From: Halichoerus grypus
Taxonomy: Eukaryota > Chordata > Mammalia > Carnivora > Phocidae
Assembly: GCF_964656455.1 (NCBI RefSeq)
Contig: NC_135715.1
Location: forward strand, 79,648,414-79,712,413
Reading direction: 5' to 3'
Length of the DNA: 64,000 nt
Below, piece after piece: positions 22,262-33,500 of this stretch; position 1 is the stretch's first letter; every line of letters begins with the position of its first letter. Both the position numbers and the translations under genes were made by a program. The notes below the pieces were generated by a model. It worked only from the letters and a program-made list of their open reading frames with translations, ran no database searches and was not told the origin of the DNA.

Positions 22262-23311
22262 CTCAGTTTGTAGCCTGAAGAGTTCAGTCCAAGGCACAAA
22301 ATTCATCCAGCTCTGTTCATCTTTTTGTGCCTGAAAGCTTGCAGTAAAGTCACTTCCTGTTATATCAGATTTTGCCACTTTTTTTCTTTTAAAAAAAGGA
22401 CTTGCCATAAATTTTGGTGTTTCATTATTTTCTGTTTCAGAAAAACTTCCATTACTTGAAGCAGATAATGAAATTCCAGCAGAAAGATCTGTACAGAAAG
22501 AACCCTCCAATTCAGTGTTAGCAAACAGATCTCTTGGTGGCTTGTAACTGGCTCTGGAATGAACTGGAGAATTTTGAAGATAAAGAGGAGAACAAGAAAG
22601 GGAATGAACGTCAAACCCTCTGGATGGACCAGCAGAACTAACTCTACGTGGAGGCAGAAGAATATTCGGCTGCAGGGGAGAGTCCGACTTAGGGAAAATG
22701 CTAGCAGAATTGTCAGTCTTATGGCCTTGATAAGTTTCAGGTAGATTAACCTCTCTGGAGTTAAATGAGGTACTTGCAAGAGCAGAAAAAGCAAAGGAAC
22801 CAAGACATGGGGGAGGCCGTCTGAAAGGGGTACATGACACAGGGGTAATGTCACCCAAATAGTCAGCTTGAAGGTCTTGGTCATTCTTAGATGGATCAAA
22901 CTGTTTGAGACTCCTAGCAACTTTCTTAGAACATAAGCGGGGAGGATGGTGGAATCCAGAACCGTCAAAGGGCTCATCTTCCAAACGGGCTGAACCACGG
23001 GCAGCAGAAATGCTGCAACAACCAACCAGTTTCGGGAAAGGGGCATCTCTACATAGTGGTCGTTTAAATGAATCCATCTGACTTAAACCCAATGGCTTTT
23101 CCACATCTCCACATTCAAAGTTGAGTGTTAAAGGTTTTTCTGATAGTTGGGAACTATCTTCAAAATCTTCAGAATCTTGGGGGTATAGCTCAGTGGTAGA
23201 GCATTTGACTGCAAAATCTTCAGAATCTTCCAGCTGAGATGATCTAAACTTTCTGTTAGTCAAATGTGGTTGTTGCAGTTCTTCATTCCATTCAAAGAAT
23301 GCTGAAAGAGG
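22262..23311 (-). CDS. PARP4: PARP4 exon: large low-complexity linker exon carrying a tRNA-half insertion
   Basis: 1050 bp, 350 codons, phase 0. It starts PLSAFFEWNEELQQPHLTNR and ends MNFVPWTELFRLQTE, which matches the human MVP-binding domain start (…VPWTELLSLQTE). Most of the exon is Ser/Pro-rich, probably disordered, and aligns poorly with human; PARP4 is known to evolve quickly. Residues 34-50 of the exon (AVKCSTTELYPQDSEDF) come from an in-frame 51-bp insertion made of an antisense tRNA-Cys 5' half plus a target-site duplication. Human has an uninterrupted VSEDFEED here. The acceptor follows TCTTGGACAG and the donor is GTATTA. The open frame continues into flanking intron and into the tail of a Can-SINE, but homology supports these splice sites. 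Confidence 0.94.
23161..23229. repeat. 18-bp target-site duplication around the tRNA-half
   Basis: Perfect 18-bp direct repeats at 23161-23178 and 23212-23229; the start-to-start distance is 51 bp. The last one or two bases of the tRNA match overlap the second copy, so the duplication could be 17 bp. The boundary TC/AAAA resembles an L1 endonuclease nick site. Confidence 0.9.
23179..23212 (+). pseudogene. tRNA-Cys(GCA) 5'-half retro-insertion inside PARP4 exon
   Basis: The plus strand matches the first 34-35 nt of mammalian tRNA-Cys(GCA) exactly as I know it: it begins GGGGGTATAGCTCAGTGG and ends GCATTTGACTGC(A). It stops in the anticodon loop. The A box (TAGCTCAGTGG) is present; the B box and 3' half are absent. 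Direct repeats CAAAATCTTCAGAATCTT flank it at 23161-23178 and 23212-23229. There is no poly(A) tail. It lies antisense to PARP4. Structure and target-site duplication fit the known class of tailless L1-mediated retropseudogenes. Confidence 0.9.
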
Positions 23312-24440
23312 CTGTCCAAGAGGGAAAAATATAATGTAAGGGAAACACAAAATAAAACAAACAACCAAACACACTTCCTAGAGTTGACTTCTGGGTAGAC
23401 AAGCAATTGCTTATCCTACAGCATTGAAAAGAGGAGAGATTCAAGATAATTTAAATACAATGCCCTTGTTATATAGATACAAATCTGAGATTTGGAGAGA
23501 ATAGCAATAATAAATACATCAAAGATCTTAGTTTCTCTCTGTTCTTAGCATGTTGAAACTTTGAATACCCCTCATTTTATACAAGAGGAAACTCAGGACC
23601 ATAAAAGTGTCTTGTCCAAGATTTTATAATTAGCAGTATCATAGTGTGTAAATTAGCCCTAAAATAAGCTGATAATTTGAAATAAATTATTCTAGTCTTT
23701 TATTCTGCTTTACAGCAATATTAAGGAAATGAGATGACTGACAAAAAATTTCAAAAGCTTTAAAGTCACTACATGAATATATCTTTACACCAGACTTTGA
23801 ACAATATGTAAAACAAAAGGGAATTAAGGATGCTATGTTACTACTATTATTTGAATGTAAAGTCTTTCTTAAAAAGTTGCAAGTAAATAAAATTCAGTTT
23901 TATATGAATTACAAGTCTTTGAGATATTTTGGAAATAATTAGCCTGGCAGCACCTGGCTGGCTCAGTGGATAGAGTATGTGACTCTTGATCTCGGAGTTG
24001 TAAATCTGAGCCCCACGTTGGGAGTACAGATGACTTAAAAATAAAATCCTTAAAAAAAATAATTAGCCTATAATTTTACCAATGTAAATCAGCTATTTTA
24101 CTTTCTTTTATTATTTTTTTAAAAAATCAGCTGTTTTTTTTTTTTTAAAGATTTTATTTATTTATTTGACAGAGACAGACAGCGAGAGAGGGAACACAAG
24201 CAGGGGGAGTAAGAGAGGGAGAAGCAGGCTTCCCACGGAGCAGGGAGCCCGATGCGGGGCTCGATCCCAGGACCCTGGGATGATGACCTGAGCCAAAGGC
24301 AGATGCTTAACGATTGAGCCACCCAGGTGCCCCTTAAATCAGCTATTTAAAAAAAAAAGAAGAGTAGTTCTTTCCCAACTCAGTCATTTCCAGTATACAT
24401 TTAAATAATTATACTGCAGAACATATGACAAGACACCTAT
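23312..24440. other. Intron: MIR remnant and two Can-SINEs
   Basis: A MIR remnant (ACAAGAGGAAACTCAGGACC…GTCCAAGATTTTATAATTAG) lies at 23570-23670. An old, short Can-SINE (plus) lies at 23946-24058, flanked by AATAATTAGCCT. A younger Can-SINE (minus) lies at about 24136-24334, flanked by AAATCAGCT(G/A)TTT. Confidence 0.85.
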
Positions 24441-25150
24441 TTGAAAATAATACTTAAAAACAATGTTTCTCTGGTTAAATTTCTTTTCATTAGATAAGCA
24501 AACTGAAAAAAGCAATAGTGATAGACTAGACCTATTAGATATTAAAGCATTTTATAAAATTACAATAATTAGACACATCAATGGAACAGAAGGGATGGTC
24601 CAGCAATAGATCCTAAAACACATGGGAATTTAGTAGATGATAAAGGTGACATTTTAAGTCAATGGGAGGAAAAAGAATTATCCAATAAACGGTGTTGGGG
24701 AAAGTGGGTAGCTATCTGGAAAGGAATAAAGTTAGTTACATACTTCCCATCTTATACCAGGATAGATTCCAACTGGATGAAAAATTAAACGTAAACAAGA
24801 AACCATGAACAATTTTAAAAAATAAGTAAGAGGAAACTTTTAGGAAGCATAGTCTCTGAATAGGAAAGGTATTTCTAAGCATGATAACAAAACAAAACAA
24901 TATAAAACAAAAACAAGAAACCCAAAGATCAAAAAACTTGACTGCATTAAGAAATCTGAATGGCAAAAAGATGATGAACCATAAAAGTGTCTTGTCCAAG
25001 ATTTTATAATTAGCAGTATCATAGTGTGTAAATTAGCCCTAAAATAAGCTGATAACAAAAATACAAATGGCAAACTGGGACACAAATCTGTGCAACTCAA
25101 ATTACAAACGGCTAATTTCCCTAATATCTATTTTTCCTGAAATAAATAAG
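24440..25150 (+). mobile_element. L1M ORF2 fragment (plus) with a foreign 77-bp patch
   Basis: Decayed ORF2 3' sequence: CAATGGAACAGAAGGGATGG, GATAGATTCCAACTGGATGA, TTTCTAAGCATGATAAC, AACTTGACTGCATTAAG, CGGCTAATTTCCCTAATATC. At 24979-25055 it is interrupted by 77 bp identical to 23600-23676, which does not belong to L1. Confidence 0.8.
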
Positions 25151-25160
25151 GAAATGACTA

Positions 25161-25353
25161 GGGGCGCCTGGGAGACTCAGTTGGTTAAGCGTCTGCCTTC
25201 GTCTCAGGTCATGATCCCAGGGTCCTGGGATCGAGCCCCGCATCGGGCTCCCTGCTCTGTGGGGAAGCCTGCTTCTCCCTCTCCCTCTGCCTGCCACTTG
25301 CTCTCCCTGCTTGTGCTCTCTCTCTCTCTCTAATAAATGAAATCTTTAAAAAA
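25161..25353 (+). mobile_element. Can-SINE (plus) with TSD
   Basis: GGGGCGCCTGGGAGACTCAG head, CTCTCTAATAAATGAAATC tail; AAATGACTA flanks. Confidence 0.93.
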
Positions 25354-25639
25354 AAATGACTAACATCACAATAACAAAGGTAAAAAAACATTAATAGATA
25401 ACACATAGAGAAGAAGATATCTAGAGCTCTTAAGAATATGAAAACATGCTCATCTTCATTCACAAAGGAATGAAAATTAAAATATCACTAATACATTTCT
25501 CACCTGTCTGATGTGCAAAGATCAAACATTTGAATGATACACTGGGTTAAAGAGGGACAGAGTAAAAGCCTCTTGCATGCTAGTGATGCAATTGTGAATT
25601 GACATAACCTACACAGAGGGCAATTTGGTTAGAGCTAAT

Positions 25640-27670
25640 TAAAATTTTCAGAATAGATTTACTTAGGTATAATTGATGTACAATAAACTGCATATTAAAG
25701 TGCATAATTTGAGGGGGACCTGGCTGGCTCAGTCAGTACAGCATGTGACTCCCGATCTCAGGGTCATGAGTTGGAGCCCCACACTGAGGGTAGAGTTTAC
25801 TTAAAAAAAAAAAAAAAGTGTATAATTTGGTGAGTTCTGACATGAGTATACATCATGAAACCATTATCACAATGAAGAGAATGAACATAACCACCACTCC
25901 CAAGATATTCCTGTGCCCTTTTGTAATCCATCTCATTCCTCCCCTCGCTGTTGCCAGGCAACCACTATTTGCTTACAATAACTTCAGATTGGTTTACATG
26001 TATTTTGTATTAAAGGAATCATACAATTTCTATTTTTTGTTTGACTTCTTTTACTCAGCATAACTGTCTTGACATTCATCCATGTAGTTGCATGTATCAA
26101 CAGTTAATTCCTTTTTATTGCTGAGTAGTATTCCATCATATGGCAATATCACAGTTTGTTTATTCATTCATCTCCTGATGGTTGTTTCCAACTTCTGGCT
26201 ACTACAAATGAGTACTCATGTAGAAATCTTTGAACACACACCTTCATTTCATTTGGCTGGGTCAAATGGTCAGTATAGGTTTTATTTTTTAAGAAACTGT
26301 CGAAGAGTTTCTAAAATGGTTGTGCCATTTTATACTTCTACCAGCAGCACATGGGAGTTAGTGTTCCACATCCTCGCCACATCTAGTACTGTCAGCCCCT
26401 TTTAGGCCATTCCAGTGGGTATGGAAAGGTATCTCATCGTGGCTCCAATTTGCATATTCTTATATGACTGATGAGGTTGAGCATCTTTTCATATGCTTGC
26501 TTGCCATCTGTATATCTTCTTTGGTAAAGTGTCCATTGAAATCTGTTCATTATTTTATTGGGTTACCTTATTATTGAATTGTAAGATTGCTTTATATATT
26601 TTAGATGTCTTTGTCAGATATGTTTTACAAATATTTTCTCACAAATGTGGTTGGCCCATTCATTTACTTAATGGTATCTTCTGAAGAGCAAAAGTTTTTG
26701 ATATTAATGAAGTCCAATTCACCAATTTTTTTAGTTTTTTTTTTTTAATTTAAGAAACCTCTGTCCAACACAAATTCATTAACATTTTCTCCTATATTTT
26801 CTTCCAGATATTCTAGCTTCAGTTGTTACATTCAAGGTCTATATTCCAATCAATCTTTGCACATGGTGTGAGCTAAGGATAGGTTCATTTTTGTTTGTTT
26901 GGTATATGGCCATCCAATTGTTCCAGAACCATTTGTTGAAAAAGATCACCCTTTCCCCATTGAATTGCCTTGACACCTTTGTAGAAAATCAGTTGACCCT
27001 ATATATGTGGATATATTTCTAGACTCTCTACTCTGTTCCAACGGTTATATGTTTCAGTGGTGTTCCTGTGGTGCAGATGTCTATTTTACACTAATATCAC
27101 ACTCTCCTAATTACTGTAGCCTTATAATAAGTCTTGAAATCAGATAGTGTAAGGCGTCCAACGTTTTCTTCTTTTTCAAAGTTGTTTTGGCTAACCAAGA
27201 TCCTTTACATTTACATATACAATTTAGAATCAGTGTGTCAATTTCTAAACAAAAAACTTGCTGGGACTTGGAGTTGGATTGAACTGAATCTATAGATTAA
27301 TCTGAGGAGAATCAATATCTTAACAATACAGAGTCACTTAATCCAAGAACATTTATTTAGGTCTTCTTCAATTACAAATTTCTCAGCAATGTTTTATAAT
27401 TTTCAGTGTACAGGTCCTGCTTATTTTGCCAAATTTGATTCTACGTATTTCCTATTTTCTATGATATTATAAGTGGTATTGATTTTTAAATTCCAATTTT
27501 TGATTGTTGCCAGTATACAGAAATCCAGTTGGTTTCTAATATTGACCTTGCATCCTATAACCTTGTCATTAGTTCTACTAGTCTTTCTATAGAATCTTTA
27601 AGATTTTCTACAGAAACAATTAGGTTGCTTATGAGTAAAGACAGCTCTACTTCTTCCTTTCCAATATGTA
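25640..27670 (-). mobile_element. Long L1 fragment, minus strand
   Basis: From its 3' UTR (TTTACTTAGGTATAATTGATG…) at the left into antisense ORF2 to the right: CTCAGCATAACTGTCTTGAC, TTGCTGAGTAGTATTCCATC, GAGCATCTTTTCATATGC, TTGTTGAAAAAGATCACCC, TTGATTGTTGCCAGTATAC. A short Can-SINE (plus) at about 25710-25816 splits it, flanked by AAAGTGCATAATTT/AAAGTGTATAATTT. No open reading frame survives. Confidence 0.87.
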
Positions 27671-27673
27671 TGC

Positions 27674-27675
27674 TT

Positions 27676-27711
<36 letters not shown>

Positions 27712-27775
27712 CATGTGTGTATATATATGTGTGTGTGTGTATATATATAATAGATATATATACATATACACATTT
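27674..27775. repeat. (TA)n/(TG)n compound microsatellite
   Basis: About 100 bp of alternating TA with short TG/TATG segments, inside L1 sequence. Confidence 0.95.
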
Positions 27776-28531
27776 TTTTCTGCTTTAGGTACCAGCTACA
27801 GTCTTCTATGCAATGTTGAACAGAAGTGGTAAGTTCAGACATCCTTTTTTTTAAAAGTACATCTGTTTAATTATATTATAATTATATTTTAACCATTAAT
27901 GCAATATGTCTCAATAATTTCATTCCTATAATAAAAAAATAATGGTATAATGATGGTTTAAAGCTGGTTCAATTGCAGTTTTAGAGGCTTAATTATCAAA
28001 AGTGAAAATAGAAGACTATTAAAATAGCTAAAAAAATAACATGTCATAGTGCTAAATGTTTCTGTAACTATTGGTAAGGCTTACATCTAAATTTGATGCA
28101 GAATTCTTTTTTTTTAATTTTAAATTTAAATTCAATTTAGTTAACAATACTGTATTATTAGTTTCAGGGGTAGAATTTAGTGATTCATCATTTGCATATA
28201 ACTCCCAGTGTTCATCACATCAAGTGCTCTCCTTAATGCCCATCACCCAATTATCCCTTTCTCCCAAACACCTTCCCTCCAGCAACCTTCAGTTTGTTTC
28301 CAAGAGTTCAGCATCTCTTACAACTTGCCTCCTTCTTTAATTTTATTTATTTTATTTTTCCTTCCCATCCCCTATGTTCATCTGTTTTGTTTCTTAAATT
28401 CCACATATGAGTGAAATCATATGGTATTTGTCTTTCTCTGACTGACTTCACTTAGCATAATACCCTCTAGTTTTATACACATCATTGCAAATGGCAAGAT
28501 TTCATTCTTTTTGATGGTTGAGTAATATTCC

Positions 28532-28533
<2 letters not shown>

Positions 28534-28584
<51 letters not shown>
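28534..28584. repeat. (TG)n microsatellite within L1 ORF2
   Basis: TG run at the same ORF2 position as the one at 9149-9202; it reads as Thr-His repeats antisense. Confidence 0.95.
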
Positions 28585-28586
<2 letters not shown>

Positions 28587-29689
28587 ACACCACATCTTCT
28601 CGATCCATTCATCTGTCAATGGACATCTGGGCTCCTTCCATAGTTTGGCTATTGTGGACATTGCTGCTATAAACATTGTAGTGCAGGTGCCCCTTCCAAT
28701 CACTATGTTTGTATCCTTTGGGTAAATACCTAATAGTGCAATTGCTGGTCATAGGGTAATTCTATTTTAACTTCTTGAAGAACCTTCATACTGTTTTCCA
28801 GAGTGGCTGCACTAGTTTGCATTCCCACCAACAATGTAAGAGGGTTCCCTTTTCTCTGCATCCTTGCCAACATCTGTTGTTTCCTGAGTTTTTAATTTCA
28901 GCCATTCTGACTGGTGTGAGGTGGTATTTCATTGTGGTTTTGATTTGTATTTCCCTGATGATGAGTGATGTTGAGCATTTTTTCATGTTTCTGTTGGCCA
29001 TTTGTATGTCTTTTTTGGAGAAATGTCTGTTCGTGTATTCTGCCCATTTCTTGATTGGATTATTTGTTCTTTGGGTGTTGAGTTTGATAAGTTCTTTATA
29101 GGTTTTGGATACTAGCCCTTTATCTGAAAGACATTTGCAAATATATTCTTCCATTCTATTGGCTGTCTTTTGGTTTTGTTGATTATTTCCTTCACTGTGC
29201 AGAAGTTTTTATCTTGATGAAGTCCCAATTGTTCATTTTTGCTTTTGTTTCCCTTGCCTCTGGAGACGTCTCTTCCAATCCATGAGCATGGAATGCTTTT
29301 TCCATTTCTTTGTGTTTTCCTCAATTTGTTTCATTAGTATTTGTTAGTTTTCAGAGTACAGATCTTTTACCTCTTTGGTTCAGTTTTTCACAGGTATCTT
29401 ATGGTTTTTGGTACAATTGTAAATGGAATTGAATCCTTGATTTCTCTTTCTGCTACTTCATTATTAGTGTACAGAAATGCAACAGACTTCTGTGTGTTGA
29501 TTTTATATCCTGCAACTTTGCTGAATTCCTGTATCAGTTCTAATAATTTTTTGGTAGAGTCTTTCTGGTTTTATACATAGAGTATCATGTTGTCTGAGAA
29601 AAGTGAAAGTTTGACTTCTTCCTTGCTGATTGGGATGCCTTTTATTTCTTTTTGTTGTCTGATTGCTGAGGCTAGGACTTCTGGTACTA

Positions 29690-29945
29690 TGTCGCTCTCT
29701 CCCTCTTTCTGTCTCTCTCAAATAAATAAATAAAATCTTAAAAAAAAAAATGTTTCGGGGCGCCTGGGTGGCTCAGCTGGTTAAGCGACTGCCTTTGGCT
29801 CAGGTCGTGATCCCAGCGTCCTGGGATTGAGTCCCGCATCAGGCTCCTTGCTCAGCAGGGAGCCTGCTTCTCCCTCTACTGCTCCCTCTGCTTGTGCTCT
29901 CTCTCTCTCAAATAAATAAAATATTAAAAAAAATAAAAAAATAAA
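29690..29945 (+). mobile_element. Can-SINE 3' fragment plus complete Can-SINE (plus)
   Basis: 29690-29748 is only the CT-rich 3' part and tail of one copy. 29757-29945 is a complete element starting GGGGCGCCTGGGTGGCTCAG. AAATGTTT recurs at both ends of the complete copy. Confidence 0.88.
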
Positions 29946-30599
29946 ATAAATGTTTGGTAGAATTCCCCTGGGAAGCCATCTGGCCCGGGACCCTTGTTTG
30001 TTTGGGAGGTTTTTGATTACTGATTCAATTTCTTTGCTGGTTGGGGTCTGTTCAGATTTTCTATTTCATCCTGTTTCAGATTTGGTAGTTTATATGTTTC
30101 TAGGAATTTATCCATTTCTTCCAGATTGCCTAATTTGTTGGCATATATTGCTCATAATATTCTCTTGTAATTGTTTGTATTTCTTTGGTGTTGGTTGTGA
30201 TCTGTCCTCTTTCATTCATGATTTTATTTATTTGGGTCCTTTCTCTTTTCTTTTTGATAAGTCTGGCTAGGGGTTTATCAATGTTGTTAACTGTTTCAAA
30301 GAACCAGCTCCTACTTTTCATTGATCTGGGTTTTTTTTTTAAATTTCTATATCATTTATTTCTGCTCTAATCATTATTATTTCCTTTCTCCTATTGGATT
30401 TAGGCTTTGTTTTCTGTTCTTTTCCCAGCTCATTTAGATGTAAGGTTAGGTTGTGTATTTGAGACTTTTCTTCCTTCTTGAGGAAGGCCTGTATTGCTAC
30501 TGAGCATCTTTTTGTGTGCTTACTGACCATTCATATATCTTCTTTGTAGAAATATCTATTCAAGTCCTTTGCCCTATTTTTATTTTTATTTGTTTTTTT

Positions 30600-32140
30600 T
30601 TTAATTTTTAAAAAAATTTTATTATGTTATGTTAGTCACCATACATCATTGGTTTTTGATGTGGTGATCCACGATCCATTGTTTTCGTATAACACCCAGT
30701 GCTCCATGCAGTACGTGCCCTCCTTAATACCCATCACCGGGCTAACCAATCCCCCCTCCCCCTCCCCTCTAAAACCCTGTTTGTTTCTCAGAGTCCATAG
30801 TCTCTCATGGTTCATCTCTCCCTCCAATTCCCCCCCCCATTTTTCCCTTCCTTCTCCTAATGTCCTCCATGCTATACCTTATGTTCCACAAATAAGTGAA
30901 ACCATATGATAATTGACTTTCTCTGCTTGACTTATTTCACTTAGCATAATCTCCTCCAGTCCCATCCATGTTGATGTAAAAGTTGGGTATTCATCCTTTC
31001 TGATGGCTGAGTAATATTCCATTGTATATATGGACCACATCTTCTTTATCCATTCATCTGTTGAAGGGCATCTCGGCTCCTTCCACAGTTTGGCTATTGC
31101 GGACATTGCTGCTATGAACATTGGGGTGCATGTGGCCCTTATTTTCACTACATCTGTGTCTTTGGGGTAAATACCCAGTAGTGCAATTGCTGGGTCATAG
31201 GGTAGCTCTATTTTTAAATTTTTAAGGAACCTCCACACTGTTTTCCAAAGTGGCTGTACCAACTTGCATTCCCACCAACAGTGTCAGAGGGTTCCCCTTT
31301 CTCCACAACCTCTCCAACATTTGTTGTTTCTTTCCCTGTCCATTTTTGCCATTCTAACTGCTGTAAGGTGGTATCTCAATGTCGTTTTGATTTGGATTTC
31401 CCTGATGGCTAATGATGATGAACATTTTTTCATGTGTCTGTTAGCCGTTTGTATGTCTTCTTCAGAGAAGTGTCTTTTCATATCTTCTGCCCACTTTTTG
31501 ACTTGATTATTTGTTTTTTGGGTGTTGAGTTTGAGAAGTTCTTTATAGATCTTGGATACCAGCCCTTTATCTGTAGTGTCATTTGCAAATATCTTCTCCC
31601 ATTCTGTGGGTTGCCTCTTTGTTTTGTTGACTGTTTCCTTTGCTGTGCAGAAGCTTTTTATCTTGATGAAGTCCCAAAAGTTCATTTTTGGTTTTGTTTC
31701 ACTAGCTTTTGGAGATGTATCTTGAAAGAAGTTGCTGTGGCTGATGTCAAAGAGGTTACTGCCCTATGTTCTCCTCTAGGATTTTGATGGATTCCTGTCT
31801 CACATTGAGGTCTTTCATCCACTTTGAGTTTATCTTTGTGAATGGTGTTAGAGAATGGTCGAGTTTCATTCTTCTGCATGTGGCTGTCCAATTTTCCCAG
31901 CACCATTTATTGAAGAGACTGTCTTTTTTCCATTGCAAGTTTTTTCCTGCTTTGTCAAAGATTATTTGACCATAGAGTTGAGGGTCCATATTGGGGTTCT
32001 CTATTCTGTTCCATTGGTCTATATGTCTGTTTTTGTGCCAGTACCATGCTGTCTTGGTGATCACAGCCTTGTAATACAGCTTGAAATTGGGCAACGTGAT
32101 GCCCCCAGTTTTGTTTTTCTTTTTCAACATTTCCTTCCTT
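30600..32140 (-). mobile_element. Relatively young carnivore L1 3' end, minus strand
   Basis: Left: 3' UTR (TTATGTTAGTCACCATACAT…CAGTGCTCCATGCAGTACG…). Then antisense ORF2 C-terminus in three long but out-of-frame stretches. 30879-31262 has [20 protein letters not shown]. 31284-31685 has KRHSEEDIQ-type sequence. 31756-32181 has [20 protein letters not shown]. Sequence quality is better than in the other copies, but at least two frameshifts separate the pieces. It is 5'-truncated near 32140. Confidence 0.92.
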
Positions 32141-32141
32141 T

Positions 32142-32347
32142 GCCCTATTTTTAAAAATGTTTTTAAAGATTTATTTTTCATTTGAAAGAGACAAAGGCGG
32201 GGAGGGGCAGAGGGAAAGAATCTTCAAGCAGACTCCCTGCTGAGCATGGAGCCTGACATAGGGTTTGCTCTCACAACCCATGAGATTGTGATGTGAGCCA
32301 AAACCAAGAGTCAGATGCCAAACTGACTGAGCCACCCAGGCACCCCG
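32142..32347 (-). mobile_element. Old Can-SINE (minus) with TSD
   Basis: AAAGATTTATTTTTCATTTG tail side, GAGCCACCCAGGCACCCC head. GCCCTATTTTT occurs before and after it. Confidence 0.88.
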
Positions 32348-33500
32348 CCCTATTTTTGAACTGGGTTATTTGTTTGGTTGTTGTTGAGTTTTAGGAGTTC
32401 TATATATTCTGGATATTAATCCCTTCAGGTATATCACTTTCAAATATTTTCTCCCTATCTGTGGGTTATCTTTTTATTCTGTGGATAGTGTCTTTTGATG
32501 TACAAAATGTTTTAAATTTTCAGGAAGTCTAATTTCTCTGTTTTTTTCTTTTGTTACTTATGTCAGATCATTGTTAAATCCAACGGGTGAAGATTTGTCC
32601 TATATTTCTTCTAGGAATTATATTGTTTTAGGCCTCATATATAGGTCATAGATCCACTTTGAGTTAATTTCTATATATGATAGTAGGTAAGGGTCCAGTA
32701 TCATTCTTTTACATGTGGATCTCCAGTTTTCCCAGCATCATTTGTGCTTTCCCCAGTGAATGGTCTTGGTAACTTTGTCAAAAATCACTTGACCACATAT
32801 GCAAGGGTTTATTTCTGGGCTCTCTAATCTATTCCATTCGTCTATAAAAGTCTGTCTTTATACCACTATCCCACTGCTTTGATTACTGTAACACTGGAGC
32901 AAGTTTTGAAATCAGTGAGTGATTTCAAAGTGTGAGTCCTCCAGTGTTGTTCTTTTTCAAGATTGTTTTGGCTATTTGGACTACCTTGAGATTTCATTTG
33001 AATTCCAGGGTGGATTTTTCTATTTCTGCAATAACATTGCTGAGCTTTTGATAGAGATTGCATTGAATCTATAGATTGCTTTGGTTAATACTGACACTTT
33101 TAATAATATTAAGTCTTCCACTGTCCTATCTTCAAGTTCATTGCTTCTTTCTTCTGCCTGCTCAAATCTGCCTTTGAATCCCTCTAGTGAATTTTTCATT
33201 TCAGGTATTGTACTTTTTAGCTCCAGAATTTCTTCTTGGTTTCTTTTTAAGTCTTCTGTCTCTTTATTGATATTTCCATTTCATTCATTCATCATTTTCT
33301 TGACTTTCTCCACATCTTTCTTTAGTTCTCTGAGCACCTTTAAGATCACTGTTTTAAAATCTTTGTCTAATATATCTGCCATTTTGTCTTTTTCAGGGAC
33401 AGTTCCCATTGTTTCATTTTTTTCTTTGTTTGGGCTGTACTTTCCTGTTTCTTTGTATGCTTATGATTTTTCCCCTTGAACACTGAATATTTGAATCTAA
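32348..33500 (-). mobile_element. Older L1 remnant, minus strand
   Basis: Antisense ORF2 (TTTTAGGAGTTCTATATATTC, TTCTTTTACATGTGGATCTCC, TTGAATCTATAGATTGC) to about 33120. Then antisense upstream L1 sequence (CTCCAGAATTTCTTCTTGG, GCCATTTTGTCTTTTTCAGG) to about 33500. Confidence 0.78.

Larger units (their letters stand above)
28100..30540 (-). mobile_element. Carnivore L1, minus strand, 3' part
   Basis: 3' UTR at the left (TTTCAGGGGTAGAATTTAGTG…CCATCACCCAATTATCCC), then antisense ORF2 to about 30540. Readings include [40 protein letters not shown] and RYSTSL-type segments in different frames. Frameshifts and stops make it non-coding. Split at 29690-29945 by Can-SINE sequence. Confidence 0.9.

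Noticed and set aside
22360..23046. 228-codon open frame on the minus strand
   Set aside because: Overlaps the PARP4 linker exon in another frame; no homology, explained as a shadow.
23179..23230. A functional tRNA-Cys gene
   Set aside because: Only the 5' half is present; no anticodon 3' arm, variable loop, T arm or acceptor closure follows.
30879..32181. A possibly active L1
   Set aside because: Only the ORF2 3' third remains, in three different frames, with no ORF1 or upstream ORF2.
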